From Rhodobacteraceae bacterium WFHF2C18 (GTDB taxonomy: Bacteria > Pseudomonadota > Alphaproteobacteria > Rhodobacterales > Rhodobacteraceae), in contig NHTQ01000001.1 of NCBI GenBank assembly GCA_002166865.1, positions 372,001-436,000 of the forward strand: a stretch of 64,000 bases of DNA. Reading direction: 5' to 3'. Positions 46,476 through 56,434 of the stretch are shown piece after piece (the stretch's first letter is position 1; every line of letters starts with the position of its first letter). A model generated the notes under the pieces. The model searched no databases and was not told the DNA's origin. It saw nothing but the letters and a program-made list of their open reading frames with translations. The position numbers and the translations under genes were made by a program.

Positions 46476-47786
46476 CTATTCCCTGAGCGCGCGTTCCTTC
46501 ACGCGGACGACCGGCTTGAGGATGTAATCCAGCACCGTTTTCCTGCCCGCCAGGATATCCACCTGGGCGACCATGCCGGGCATGATCTCGACCTCGACGC
46601 CCTCGGCGTCCAGGATGGTGTCGGTGGTGCGGATTTCCACCACGAAGACCTCTTCCTCGCTGCGCTCGCTGCGGGTGATGGTGTCGGCGCCGATGCGCAC
46701 GATCTCGCCCGAGAGGCTGCCGTAGCGCGACGCGTCGTAGGCGGTGATCGTGACCTTCACGGGCTGGCCGGGATAGAGGAAGGCGATGTCGTCGGGGCGG
46801 ACGTAGGCCTCGACCAGGAGCGAGTCGTCAAGCGGCACGATCTCGATCAGTTCCTCGCCCGCCCGGGCCATCGCGCCCACTGTGGGGCTGTGGATGTGGT
46901 TGACGACACCGCGCACCGGGGCGCGCAGCTGCGAGCGCGCGGCGCGGCTTTGCAGGGCGGGCAGCGCGGGCTTGAGCGCGGCCAGCTCGGCCGTGGCGGT
47001 GGCCAGATCGGTCAGCGCGGCGCTGCGAAAGCGGCTGCGCTGCGCGGCGATCCTGTCGTCGATTTCGTCCAGCGCGGATTGCAGGCGATCGATCGAGGCG
47101 CGCGCCCGGACCTCGCGGCCCCGCCATTCCGCCTCGGTCCGGCGCAGTGACAGCAGGGTGGTTGCCGGCTCCATCCCGCGTTCGACCAGGGGCGCCATGA
47201 TCTCGCGTTCCTCGTCCAGGACCGCCAGGGTTTCCTTGGCGGTCTGCAGGTCGACGCGGCCTTCCTCGAATTCCTGCTGGCGCTGCGTTCTCTGGCGTTC
47301 GAGGATGTCGATCTCGGCCTGCAGCTCTGCCCGGCGACCGCGGTAGAGCGCGGTCTCGGATTTCACGACCTCGGGTGCCTTGGCGACAAGATCGGGGCTG
47401 AATTCCAGGTCCGTGCCGTCGATCTCGGCCTGCAGCCGCTCGATCCGGGCCATCAGGCCGTAGGCGCGCTGCTGTTCCTGGTCGAGCTGGCTGTCGAGCA
47501 TGGTGCCGTCCAGTTCCATCAGGAGCTGGTCCGCCTCGACCACCTCGCCCTCCTTGACGTGCAGCGCCTTCAGCACGCCGGGCTCGGCCGCCTCGATCAC
47601 CTGCACCGAGCCGGAGGGCACGATCCGGCCGTCGGCGCGCGTGACATCGTCGATCTCGGTATTGGCGGCCCAGATCACGGCGGTGGCCAGGAATGCCAGG
47701 ATCGTGAACAGCAGGATCGAGCCACGCAGCGGCGAGCGTCCGCGCATTTCCCGGGCCAGGTTGTCCAGGTCGTGATCACGCGCCAT
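46476..47786 (-). CDS. HlyD-family type I secretion periplasmic adaptor
   Basis: 436 aa from ATG at 47786, overlapping the ABC gene's stop by 11 bases. One N-terminal membrane helix (residues about 23-42, ILLFTILAFLATAVIWAA), a lipoyl-like split domain, long coiled coil (about residues 100-270) and C-terminal beta-barrel region ending in the HlyD-type VEIMPGMVAQVDI. Links ABC exporter to TolC. Last gene of the run SapC-TolC-ABC-HlyD. Confidence 0.93.
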   Translation of the reverse strand: MARDHDLDNLAREMRGRSPLRGSILLFTILAFLATAVIWAANTEIDDVTRADGRIVPSGSVQVIEAAEPGVLKALHVKEGEVVEADQLLMELDGTMLDSQLDQEQQRAYGLMARIERLQAEIDGTDLEFSPDLVAKAPEVVKSETALYRGRRAELQAEIDILERQRTQRQQEFEEGRVDLQTAKETLAVLDEEREIMAPLVERGMEPATTLLSLRRTEAEWRGREVRARASIDRLQSALDEIDDRIAAQRSRFRSAALTDLATATAELAALKPALPALQSRAARSQLRAPVRGVVNHIHSPTVGAMARAGEELIEIVPLDDSLLVEAYVRPDDIAFLYPGQPVKVTITAYDASRYGSLSGEIVRIGADTITRSERSEEEVFVVEIRTTDTILDAEGVEVEIMPGMVAQVDILAGRKTVLDYILKPVVRVKERALRE

Positions 47787-49959
47787 CCCGGTTCCCCGCC
47801 GCCTGCCGCGCGCCACGTGCGAGGATCGACTTGTCGCCGTCCGCGCCGACGCGCCCGTTCTCGATCACGATGACCCGGTCCACCAGCTCCAGCAGGCTGG
47901 TCCGGTGGGTCACGACGATCATCGTGCGGTCCTGCGCGGCCTCTTTCAGCCGCGCGATCACGTCGCGTTCGTTCTGCACGTCCATGGCGCTTGTCGGTTC
48001 GTCCAGCAGCAGCACGGGCGGGTGGCCGACAAGCGCGCGGGCCAGCGTGATCGCCTGCTTCTGGCCGCCGGAGAGCCCTTCGCCGCGTTCGGCCAGCATC
48101 ATGTCGTAGCCCGAAGGGTTGCGCGCGATGAAATCCTCGACGCCCGCGATGCGCGCGGCCTCCAGGATGTCGGCATCGCGCGGGCGCCGGGCGCCGATGG
48201 CGATATTCTCGCGCACGGTGCCTGAGAACAGCCAGACGTCCTGCAGGACCGAGCCGATGTTGCGGCGCAGGTCGCCCGGGTCGATCTGGCGGATGTCCGT
48301 GTCATCCACCAGGACCGCGCCCTTGTCCGGCGCGTAGAGCCCGAGAAGAAGCCGCGCGATGGTGCTCTTTCCCGATCCGATGCGGCCGAGGATCGCCACC
48401 TTCTCGCCGGGGTCGATGGTGAAGCTGACACCGTTCAGCGCCGCCTGCATCTGGTCGGGATAGGTGAAGTGCACGTCATCGAAACGGATGCGTCCCTCCA
48501 GCTTGGGGCGACTGATCCAGTGATGGCCCGCGGGGCGTTCGCTGTCGGCGCGCATCAGCGCGTCGAGGTTGCGGTAGGAACTGCGCGCCTGATTGAGCCG
48601 GGTGAGCGTCTGCGCCAATTGCGCCAGCGGCGCCAGCGTACGGCCCGTCAGGATCACGCTGGCGATCAGCGCGCCCATGCTGACCTCGCCCGCGGTGATC
48701 AGGAAGACGCCGTAGAAGACGATCATCACCTGGGCGGCCTGCTGGGTGAAACTGGTGGCGTTCATCGCCAGCTGCGTGACGGCGCGGGCGCGGGCGCCGT
48801 GATCGGATTGCCGGGCGATGGCGTCTTCCCACCGCGCGCGCATCCGGCGCGCGGCGCCGGTGGCCTTGATCGTCTCCAGCCCCGAGACGGTCTCGACCAG
48901 GACGCTCTGTTTCGACTGACCGTCCTTGAAACTCTGCTCGGCCAGGCGGGCCAGGATCGGCTGCACGGCAAGCCCGACCACCAGGACCACCGGAACGGCG
49001 ATGGCCGGAACGATGGCCAGCGGCCCGCCGATCATGGAGATCACGCCGATGAAGAGCAGGATGAAGGGCAGGTCGACAACCGCCACAAGCGTTGCCGAGG
49101 TGAAGAAATCGCGCAGCGTCTCGAACTCCCGCAGCGTGCTGGCCAGCGCCCCGGTGGAGCCCTTGCGCGCCCGCATCTGCATGTCGAGCAACTGATCGAA
49201 GATGCGCCGCCCCATGACCATGTCGGCCCGCTGTCCGGCCCGGTCGATGAAGCCGGCGCGGAGGTTCTTGATCAGGAAATCGAACAGCAGCGCGATACCC
49301 ACCCCGATGGTGAGCGCGATGAGCGATTCCGTGGCCTCGTTGGGCAGGACGCGGTCGTAGACCACCATGATGAAGATCGAGGTGGTCAGGGACAGGAAGT
49401 TGGCCAGGATCGCGGCGAGCAACACCTGCGTGTAGGACCAGCGGTTCGCGGCCAGGGCCGACCAGAACCAGTGGCCGCGCCGGCCCTCGCTGCTGGCAAG
49501 GATGTCCTCGCGGTGTTCGCGACGGAGCAGGATGGCGTAGCCGGTATAGACCGCCTCCAGCTCGTCCCGGGCCATCTCGCCCACCCCTTCGCCCAGGGCC
49601 GGGTCGTGGATGGCCAGCCGCCCGTCGGCTTTGACATCGTGCAGCACGACCGCGCGATCCCCTTCCAGCAGCAGGATCGCCGGGGTGAGCGCGGAATCGA
49701 AATCGCGCAGGCGGTGCGCGCCGAAGGCCGCCTGCATCCCCGCACGTTCGGCCGCCGTGATCGCCTCGCGCACGCCAAGGGCGCCCTCGGCCTCCGAGGA
49801 TTGCACGGCATGCAGCGCCGCCAGCGTCATCGGCCGGTCGAGCGTCTCGGCCGCGTGCAGCAGGCAGGCTTCCAGCGGCGAGGTTTCGTCGGGCCGGCTC
49901 CGCGCGTCCCGGTCCAGCGGGACGACCCGGCGGTCTGCTTCGGCATCGCGGCGGCTCAT
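47776..49959 (-). CDS. Type I secretion ABC exporter (LapB-like, C39-like domain)
   Basis: 727 aa. An N-terminal degenerate C39-like domain (residues about 25-150), six membrane helices, then the ABC domain with Walker A GRIGSGKST, signature LSGGQKQA, and Walker B VLLLDEPTSAMD. A Cys is present at residue 32, but the usual catalytic triad context is not seen, so it probably recognises and does not cut its substrate. It would export signal-peptide-less proteins ending in an acidic or hydrophobic C-terminal signal. Overlaps tolC and hlyD genes. Confidence 0.93.
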   Translation of the reverse strand: MSRRDAEADRRVVPLDRDARSRPDETSPLEACLLHAAETLDRPMTLAALHAVQSSEAEGALGVREAITAAERAGMQAAFGAHRLRDFDSALTPAILLLEGDRAVVLHDVKADGRLAIHDPALGEGVGEMARDELEAVYTGYAILLRREHREDILASSEGRRGHWFWSALAANRWSYTQVLLAAILANFLSLTTSIFIMVVYDRVLPNEATESLIALTIGVGIALLFDFLIKNLRAGFIDRAGQRADMVMGRRIFDQLLDMQMRARKGSTGALASTLREFETLRDFFTSATLVAVVDLPFILLFIGVISMIGGPLAIVPAIAVPVVLVVGLAVQPILARLAEQSFKDGQSKQSVLVETVSGLETIKATGAARRMRARWEDAIARQSDHGARARAVTQLAMNATSFTQQAAQVMIVFYGVFLITAGEVSMGALIASVILTGRTLAPLAQLAQTLTRLNQARSSYRNLDALMRADSERPAGHHWISRPKLEGRIRFDDVHFTYPDQMQAALNGVSFTIDPGEKVAILGRIGSGKSTIARLLLGLYAPDKGAVLVDDTDIRQIDPGDLRRNIGSVLQDVWLFSGTVRENIAIGARRPRDADILEAARIAGVEDFIARNPSGYDMMLAERGEGLSGGQKQAITLARALVGHPPVLLLDEPTSAMDVQNERDVIARLKEAAQDRTMIVVTHRTSLLELVDRVIVIENGRVGADGDKSILARGARQAAGNRDGA

Positions 49960-51287
49960 TCCGGCACCTCGGGCAGCGTGATGTCGAAGACATCCAGGAT
50001 GTCGCCCGTCAGGGCGAGGGCCGCGTAATCCGTCAGGAAACGCTCCTGCCGGGCCAGGATCAGCGTCTCTTCGGCGCGGACATAGTCGCGCTGCGCGTCC
50101 AGCAGATCGACCAGGCTGCGCCGGCCGATGCGGAACTGATCGCGCGCGGCCGCCACGCTCGCGGCGTTCGTGCGCACCGCCTCGCGCGCGGCGGCCACGC
50201 GGGCCTCGCCGGCGGCCTGGTCGGAGCGCACGAAGGCCAGCGCCTCGCGCACCTCGCGCAGCAGGGTATCGCGCTCGGCCCGCGCGGCGTCCCGCCGCGC
50301 CGCGGCCGCCTCGATGGCGGCGCGCCGTTCGCCGCGGGTGTCGAGGCTGTAGTTCAGCGTGAGATCCAGCCCGATATCCGCCCCGCCGGAGGCGGCCTGC
50401 CGCCCCGTGGCCCCAAGCTCCACCGCCGGCTGCCGCCGGGCCTTGGCGGCGGCCAGATCCGACTCGGCCGCCTTGAGGCGCGCATTGGCGGCGCGCAGCC
50501 GCGGGCTCTGGTCCAGCACCTCGCCGGTGTCGGCGGGGAGGGGCGGGGCCTTGACCGGTGCCGGCAGGGTGGCGGGGATTTCCGCGAAGAGCCGGCGGAA
50601 GGCGGCCTCTGCCCGTTCGAGGCGGGCCTGCGCGTCCACGCGGCGGGTTTCGGCGTCGGCCACGCGGCTGCGCGCGGTGAGGGTGTCGGCGCTGGAACCG
50701 GCGCCGCGCTGCACGCGCTCGGCGATCTGGTCGGCAATGCCGCGCAGCACGCGCAGGTTGTCCTCGGCCAGTCCCAGCAGGCGGCGGCTGGTGATGAGAC
50801 GCTTGTAGGCCTCCACCGCGGCGAGGGTCGTCTGCGCCCCCGTCTCGATCTGGCGGGCGCGGCTTTGCAGGACGCGCGCCCTGGCCGCCGTCTGGTCGGC
50901 GCGGGCGGCGCCGGCATCGTAGACAAGCTGCGACACCCGGACGAAGGGCGAGGCGTCGCTTGACGTGTCATCGTCGATCAGACGGGTCTCGGCACTGAGC
51001 CCGACGCTCAGGTCCGGGCGGAACGCGCCGTCCGCGGCCCGTTTCTCGGCCCGGGCGGCGCGGATGTCGGACAGGCTGCGGCTCATGGCGGGGTCGGCCA
51101 TCACCGCCCGGGCGATGTGCTGGCCGAAGGGCTGTTCGGCCACCGTGTCGGGCACGCGGTCCGCGCCGAGCCCGGGCGTGCCGCTTTCGAGGCTGGCGGC
51201 CACCGGCGCAAGATCGGGCGGCTCCGTGCAGGCCGCGAGCGGCAGGACAAGCGCTGTCAAGAGGGCCGGGCCGCGACGGAAAGTCAT
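49956..51287 (-). CDS. TolC-family outer-membrane lipoprotein of type I secretion
   Basis: 443 aa from ATG at 51287. Signal peptide with lipobox LAAC (Cys20). Two tandem TolC-type helical repeats with coiled-coil residues such as AARARVLQSRARQIETGAQ and DLLDAQRDYVRAEE. Overlaps the SapC gene and the ABC gene by 4 bases each, so the three are translationally coupled. Confidence 0.92.
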   Translation of the reverse strand: MTFRRGPALLTALVLPLAACTEPPDLAPVAASLESGTPGLGADRVPDTVAEQPFGQHIARAVMADPAMSRSLSDIRAARAEKRAADGAFRPDLSVGLSAETRLIDDDTSSDASPFVRVSQLVYDAGAARADQTAARARVLQSRARQIETGAQTTLAAVEAYKRLITSRRLLGLAEDNLRVLRGIADQIAERVQRGAGSSADTLTARSRVADAETRRVDAQARLERAEAAFRRLFAEIPATLPAPVKAPPLPADTGEVLDQSPRLRAANARLKAAESDLAAAKARRQPAVELGATGRQAASGGADIGLDLTLNYSLDTRGERRAAIEAAAARRDAARAERDTLLREVREALAFVRSDQAAGEARVAAAREAVRTNAASVAAARDQFRIGRRSLVDLLDAQRDYVRAEETLILARQERFLTDYAALALTGDILDVFDITLPEVPE

Positions 51288-52153
51288 GATGATGGGCCCC
51301 AGTCCTGGTCCTGCGCGTCCGACAGGGCGTCGAGAAAACCCGACAGCGCGGCGTCCGGCTGTTCGGCGGCTGCGGGGGCCGGGGTGGCCTGGCCGGCCGC
51401 GGCCCGTTGCGCCCGGGCCATCCACCCGGCGTGAAACAGCGACACGCGGTGCGCCTGGGCCAGCCTCAGCGCGCCGCTGTCCCACAGGGCAGGCAGGGCG
51501 CCGGCCTCCAGCGCGTCGAAGCTTTCGGTATCCAGCCCCAGCAGGCCCTCGGTGTCGGCGGGTTCCATGCCGGGCAGGGCGGGCAGGGGGGCCAACAGCC
51601 CGGCGGAGTGCAGGCCCGCGCAGGCGGTGCGGGTCGCTTGGGCCGAGCGCGCGCGCGTCCGGAAAAAGGTGATCACCTGCGCGAGCGGCTCGGCAGGGGT
51701 GCCGGTGGAGTCGAAGAAGGGCTGGTCGGCGGCGTCGTCCGTCACCAGGCCGCTGGATTCGTCCACCAGAAGGGCCATTTCGCCCGTCCCGCCCGCGGGC
51801 GCGGCGGCGAAGGGATGAGCCCGCAGGGCAGAGGGCACGTAGGTGCCGCGCCACTTCCCGTCCGGCGCCACGAAGGGGGTCGTGCCCGCCACGCCGAGAG
51901 ACAGCAGCGCCACGGGTTCGATGGCCCCCGCCTCGGCGGTTTCGCGGAACACGAGGGGAAAGGCGCTCGCCGCCGGTTCCAGCTCGGCCATGACGACATC
52001 GACGCAACGCAAGGGGCGCGCGAAGGCGTAGGAGCCGAAGCGGCGCCAGAAGCGCCCGCCGTGGCGTTCCTGGCTGACCGCCGCCCATTGCGTTTGCCTT
52101 GCCTCGGTCATCGTTGCGGGGTGGTGTCCGTTATCGTTCGCGTCATCGGCCAT
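51284..52153 (-). CDS. SapC-family protein in the type I secretion operon
   Basis: 289 aa, no signal peptide and no clear membrane helix. The FPLVFRE, PVALLSLG, TPFVAPDGKWRGTYVPSALRAHPF and LLVDE blocks are the SapC pattern. The family is known from the S-layer export region of Campylobacter fetus, where its role is not settled. It opens the SapC-TolC-ABC-HlyD run and sits 75 bases after the adhesin. Likely cytoplasmic accessory for exporting a surface protein; this is inference. Confidence 0.75.
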   Translation of the reverse strand: MADDANDNGHHPATMTEARQTQWAAVSQERHGGRFWRRFGSYAFARPLRCVDVVMAELEPAASAFPLVFRETAEAGAIEPVALLSLGVAGTTPFVAPDGKWRGTYVPSALRAHPFAAAPAGGTGEMALLVDESSGLVTDDAADQPFFDSTGTPAEPLAQVITFFRTRARSAQATRTACAGLHSAGLLAPLPALPGMEPADTEGLLGLDTESFDALEAGALPALWDSGALRLAQAHRVSLFHAGWMARAQRAAAGQATPAPAAAEQPDAALSGFLDALSDAQDQDWGPSS

Positions 52154-52228
52154 CGGGGGCCCTTACATGGCAGCGGGCCGGTGCAATCGCATCCAGCCCG
52201 CGCCAGTCGTGGGTGCCGTGACCGGCGA

Positions 52229-55200
52229 TCAGCCGTTCATCACCGGGTCGGGCAGAACGACGTTGTCGGTGTTGAGCGCGGCAAGGTCGCCGATTCCCTG
52301 GAACTCGGCCATGACCTCGACGCTGGCATCGTCGTTGCCGTTGACATCGGCCCGGACGAGCGCGGCATCGTTGCCATCGCCGGCCAGGAAATACACCGTG
52401 TCTCCGGCCGCTTCGCCCGTCAGGCCCTCGAAGGCGCTCTCCAGCGTTCCCGCGGCCGTGTCGCCCAGCTCGGTCGTGAAGATGACGAAGCCGGTGTCGG
52501 CGCCAAGCGCCTCGCCGTCGGAAAGCGCCTCGACGGTGTCGCCGGCGCCCCGCAGGTCCGCCTGGCCGACGAAGGCGATCACATCCGCCTGGAAGGTGTC
52601 GCCGGTGGTGAAGCCGGTGACGGTATCGGTGCCGTTGGCCGCCTGGTCGGGCTGGAAAAGTACCACGTTCGCGCCGGTGTCGGACACGTCGAGGGTGTCG
52701 TCGCCGCCCTTGCCCTGAAGCACGGAGTCGGTGTTGCCCGATGTCAGCGTGTCCGCATTGGCCGTGCCGATCTGGAGTTCCGTCGGGCCGCCCTGCGCTG
52801 CGTCCACGAAGTCAAGCGTGATCGGGCCCGTCCCCTGATCTGTCATCTGGAATTCGTAGATATCGGCCGGGAGCGTCGGAGAATTCGTATCGATCACGCC
52901 GATTTCAACATCTCCAGAGGCCGCGTTAGTGGAATTTGCAATGGCGAAGCCAAGGAGCGCGTTCTCGCTACCTTCGACATAGGTCGCCTGCGCAGTGTCG
53001 AAGCTTATCGTCGTTTGAACTTCGATACCATTGCTGACGTCGAGGTTTTCCAAACCAGTGCCCGTCACTGTCAACGTGTTACCGGTCATCTCCGTGCCTG
53101 TATATGCATAGGTTGAGGCAAGATAAACATCCACCTCCGCGCTGGCCTCGGGCGCCGCGCGGCCGGCGGCGTTGGTGGCGTTTGCCGTGACCGTTATGCT
53201 CTCGCCGGCGTCCAGCGCGTCGATGGTCGCCTGCGGCACGTCGAGGGTCCAGGTGCCGTCCGGGTCGACGTTGGCCGTCTCGTTCAGGATTTCCCCGCCG
53301 GGGTCAGTCGCGGCCACGGTCACGGTCCCGTCCGTTCCCAACGCCGTGCCCGTGATCTGGGGTGTGCCGGGGTCGGACAGATCGACCGCCCCGTCGTCCC
53401 CGATGGGGTCGATCGTGACGATGGGCTGGAAATCGGTGGTCAGGGTCTGGGTGGCCGGGGCGGAGGGGTTGCCGGCATCATCGCTGACCGCTGCGGTCAG
53501 GTCGAAGTTTGTCTCGTCGGCGAGGTTCAGCCCGGTCAGCTGGGCCTCGTCGAGGGCGACGGTCCAGCTGCCGTCATCCTGCTGCACGGCGCCGGTGAAA
53601 TCGTTGCCGTCGATGGTGACGGTGACGTTGTTTCCGGTGGTTTCAGGACTTGCCGTGCCGGTGACGGTCAGGCCGTCGGCCAGTTCATCCACGGTGAGCG
53701 TCCCCCCCGCCGAGACGGAGTCGATGTCGATGTTCGGCGCGGTGAGATCGGTGTCGAAGCTGGTGGTGGCCTCCGCCTCGGGGTTCTCCGCCGCGTCGAT
53801 GACGCTAGCGGTGATGTCCACCGTCGCCTCGTCCGCCAACGACGGGAGATTGTCGTTCGCTATGGTCAGGCTCCACGCGCTGCCATCAGTCGTGGTGGTG
53901 AAGTCCTGACCGGCCACGTTGACCGTGACCTGTTGTCCCGCCCCGACACCCGAGGTTGTGCCGCCGATTGTCAGGTCCTCGTTGCTTTCGGCGATGTTCA
54001 TCACCGGCCCGAGGGCGTCGGTGCCGGCCTCCACCGTATCAATCGTGATACCCGGTGGCGACAGATCCACGGTGAACCCGGTCTCGGCCGTGGGCGCCGG
54101 GTTCCCGGCCGCGTCCGAGACGTCGGCGGTGATCTCCGTCTCTGCCCCATCGGTCAGATCGGGAAGGTCGTCGTTGGCGATGGTCAGGCTCCAGTTCGTG
54201 CCGTCTGTCTGTGTCGTGTAGGTTTCGCCCCCCACGGCGACCGTCACCTGCTGGTTCGCCTCCGCGCCGGTGGTGGTGCCCCCGATCGTGAGGTCCTCGC
54301 CGCTCTCGGCGATGTTCATGAAGGAGCCGAGGTCGCTCCCGCCGGCCTCGACCGTGTCAATCGTGATATCCGGCCCGGAGAGATCGACGTCCACCGTGCG
54401 CGTGGCCTCGGGCGCGGGGTTGCCGGCCGCGTCGGACAGGTTGGCGGTGATGTCCAGGGTCGTGCCATCCTGGCCACTGACAAGCAGGCCAGTCTGTTCG
54501 GCCGACAGGACCAGCGACCAGGTGCCGTCGGCATCGACCGAGGCCATCTGGTCGGGCTGGCCGGGCAGGCCGAGCGTCACCATCTGGCCCTCGGCCGCGC
54601 CGGAGGATGTGCCGGAGATGCTGAGCGGTTGATCGCCTTCTTGGGCGTTGATCACGTCGTCGCCGGACACCGTGTTGATCGCCACGGTGGGCGCGGTGAA
54701 GTCCGCGGCGAGCTGCACGGTAGTGCTGGCCGGCAGGCCGTCGGGGTCGGTCACCTCGGCCGTGACATCGACGCTGACGCCGTCGGTCAGGGCGTCGGCA
54801 TCAGCCTGCGGCAGGGTCGCTGTCCAGTTGCCGTCCTGGTCGGTCTGCACATCGGCAAGGTCGGTCCCATCGACCGTGACGCTCACGGTCTGGCCGCCGC
54901 CCACGTTGTTCGTCGTCCCCGAGATGGTGACGTCGGACTCCGCTTCGGCACTGTTGATAACGTTGTCCCCGGTGATCGGGTCGATGGCGATCGAGGGGCC
55001 ACTGAAGTCGGCGTCGATGGTCGTCGTGGCCGGGGTCGGCGCCGGGTTGCCCGCCGCGTCGCTCACCGTCGCGCTGACCGGGACGTTCTCCAGAAGTTCG
55101 TCCGCGCCGGCCGCGTCCTGCAGGGCCTGCAGCGCCGATTGCGGGACCGTAACCTCCCAGGCAGAACGCCCGCCCGACAGACCGTTGCTGACGACCGCGC

Positions 55201-56434
55201 CGGTATAATCCTGCCCGTTCAAGGTCAGCGTGACGTCCTGGCCGACTTCGGCGGTGGTCGTGCCCGTGACGACCAGACCATCGGTATCGCCTGCATCGAT
55301 CAGGCCGATCTGATCGTCGCCGGAGATGGGGTCGATCGTGATCTCGGGCCCGGCCAGGTCCGCGTCGAAGCTGGCGGTCGCGGGGCTGTCGGCCGGGTTG
55401 CCCGCGGCGTCCTCCACCGTGGCCTCGACATCAACCGTTTCGCCGTCCGCGATCCCGGCCAAGTCGCCTCCGGCGATATCGACGCTCCACTGGCCGCCAT
55501 TCGCGGTGGCGGTCGTTTCAACCACGTCGCCCGCGGCGGTGCTCAACGTGACGGTGACAGTCTGCCCATCCTCGGCGTCGGTGGTGCCGCTGACGGTGAT
55601 GCCCGCATCCTGTTCGGCGATGTTCAGCACACCGTCGGCGCCGACGCCTGTGTCCGTGATCGCGATCTCCGGCGGCACGGTGTCGATGATCACGTCCTGC
55701 GATTCGGTATCGATCTCCTCGCCATCGCCGTCCAGCGACCGCACCGTGACCTCGACCTCGCCTTCCGGGAAGCCTTCCACGGGCTCCGGCAGGGTCCAGC
55801 CACCTTCTTCGTCCGCGGTTACGGTCGTGGTCGTCTCATTGCCGTCCTCGTCCGTGACAGTGACCTCGACCGTCTCGGTCCCATCCGGCAGGTCAACGCC
55901 CGTGTTCTCGTTGTTCAGTCCGCCACCGGCCGACAGCACCTGTGCGTTGATCGTCGGCGGGGGCGTGCTGCCGTCGCCGTCGCCGCCCCCGGCCAGTGCC
56001 GCGGCACCGGCCACGCCGAGCCCGCCGGCAAGGGCCGCACCCCCGATGCCGGCCCCGCCGCCCCCGGCCGCCATGACCTCGGCCGCGATGTCGACCAGCC
56101 GTTCGCTCACCAGGATCTGGCCGTTCGCGGCCACCTGGACGTCCTCGGCCGGAACCGAGATCGTGACGCCGTTGCCCATCTCGAGCTGGGCGGAGCCGTC
56201 GGGCATGACCTCCACGTCGGTGACGCCTTCGATATCCGTCGCGTTCACGACGCCCTCGCGCACCTGTGCCGCAGCGAGTGCCGGAAGGGTCAGAATCGCG
56301 CCGACGAGGCCGGCTCCCGCCTTTTTGCCGGTTTTCACGCGCCGTGCGATCCACGCCCGCACGTAGGCGGTACGGTCGTTCTCGGTCTCAACCTCGGGGT
56401 TACGGGACATTCGGGGGAAAGAATTCTTCTGCAC
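52229..56434 (-). CDS. Bap-like repetitive adhesin, probable type I secretion substrate
   Basis: 1401 aa from a GTG at 56434 with GAGG 5 bases upstream; an ATG at 56410 is an alternative. N-terminal region (residues about 60-150) resembles the prefix domain of BapA-type adhesins (VSERLVDIAAEVMAAGGGG). Then about nine Ig-like repeats of roughly 100 residues with motifs such as LTIGGTT-X-G, WSLTIAND and DAAGNPAP; two of them are close copies. The C-terminal 300 residues have one RTX-like GKGGDDTLDVS unit and a helical or acidic end. Lies just upstream of the secretion genes on the same strand. Confidence 0.82.
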   Translation of the reverse strand: MQKNSFPRMSRNPEVETENDRTAYVRAWIARRVKTGKKAGAGLVGAILTLPALAAAQVREGVVNATDIEGVTDVEVMPDGSAQLEMGNGVTISVPAEDVQVAANGQILVSERLVDIAAEVMAAGGGGAGIGGAALAGGLGVAGAAALAGGGDGDGSTPPPTINAQVLSAGGGLNNENTGVDLPDGTETVEVTVTDEDGNETTTTVTADEEGGWTLPEPVEGFPEGEVEVTVRSLDGDGEEIDTESQDVIIDTVPPEIAITDTGVGADGVLNIAEQDAGITVSGTTDAEDGQTVTVTLSTAAGDVVETTATANGGQWSVDIAGGDLAGIADGETVDVEATVEDAAGNPADSPATASFDADLAGPEITIDPISGDDQIGLIDAGDTDGLVVTGTTTAEVGQDVTLTLNGQDYTGAVVSNGLSGGRSAWEVTVPQSALQALQDAAGADELLENVPVSATVSDAAGNPAPTPATTTIDADFSGPSIAIDPITGDNVINSAEAESDVTISGTTNNVGGGQTVSVTVDGTDLADVQTDQDGNWTATLPQADADALTDGVSVDVTAEVTDPDGLPASTTVQLAADFTAPTVAINTVSGDDVINAQEGDQPLSISGTSSGAAEGQMVTLGLPGQPDQMASVDADGTWSLVLSAEQTGLLVSGQDGTTLDITANLSDAAGNPAPEATRTVDVDLSGPDITIDTVEAGGSDLGSFMNIAESGEDLTIGGTTTGAEANQQVTVAVGGETYTTQTDGTNWSLTIANDDLPDLTDGAETEITADVSDAAGNPAPTAETGFTVDLSPPGITIDTVEAGTDALGPVMNIAESNEDLTIGGTTSGVGAGQQVTVNVAGQDFTTTTDGSAWSLTIANDNLPSLADEATVDITASVIDAAENPEAEATTSFDTDLTAPNIDIDSVSAGGTLTVDELADGLTVTGTASPETTGNNVTVTIDGNDFTGAVQQDDGSWTVALDEAQLTGLNLADETNFDLTAAVSDDAGNPSAPATQTLTTDFQPIVTIDPIGDDGAVDLSDPGTPQITGTALGTDGTVTVAATDPGGEILNETANVDPDGTWTLDVPQATIDALDAGESITVTANATNAAGRAAPEASAEVDVYLASTYAYTGTEMTGNTLTVTGTGLENLDVSNGIEVQTTISFDTAQATYVEGSENALLGFAIANSTNAASGDVEIGVIDTNSPTLPADIYEFQMTDQGTGPITLDFVDAAQGGPTELQIGTANADTLTSGNTDSVLQGKGGDDTLDVSDTGANVVLFQPDQAANGTDTVTGFTTGDTFQADVIAFVGQADLRGAGDTVEALSDGEALGADTGFVIFTTELGDTAAGTLESAFEGLTGEAAGDTVYFLAGDGNDAALVRADVNGNDDASVEVMAEFQGIGDLAALNTDNVVLPDPVMNG

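Noticed and set aside
49956-52088. Extended TolC reading frame upstream of 51287
   Set aside because: The extension overlaps SapC in another frame; the lipoprotein signal peptide begins at the ATG at 51287.
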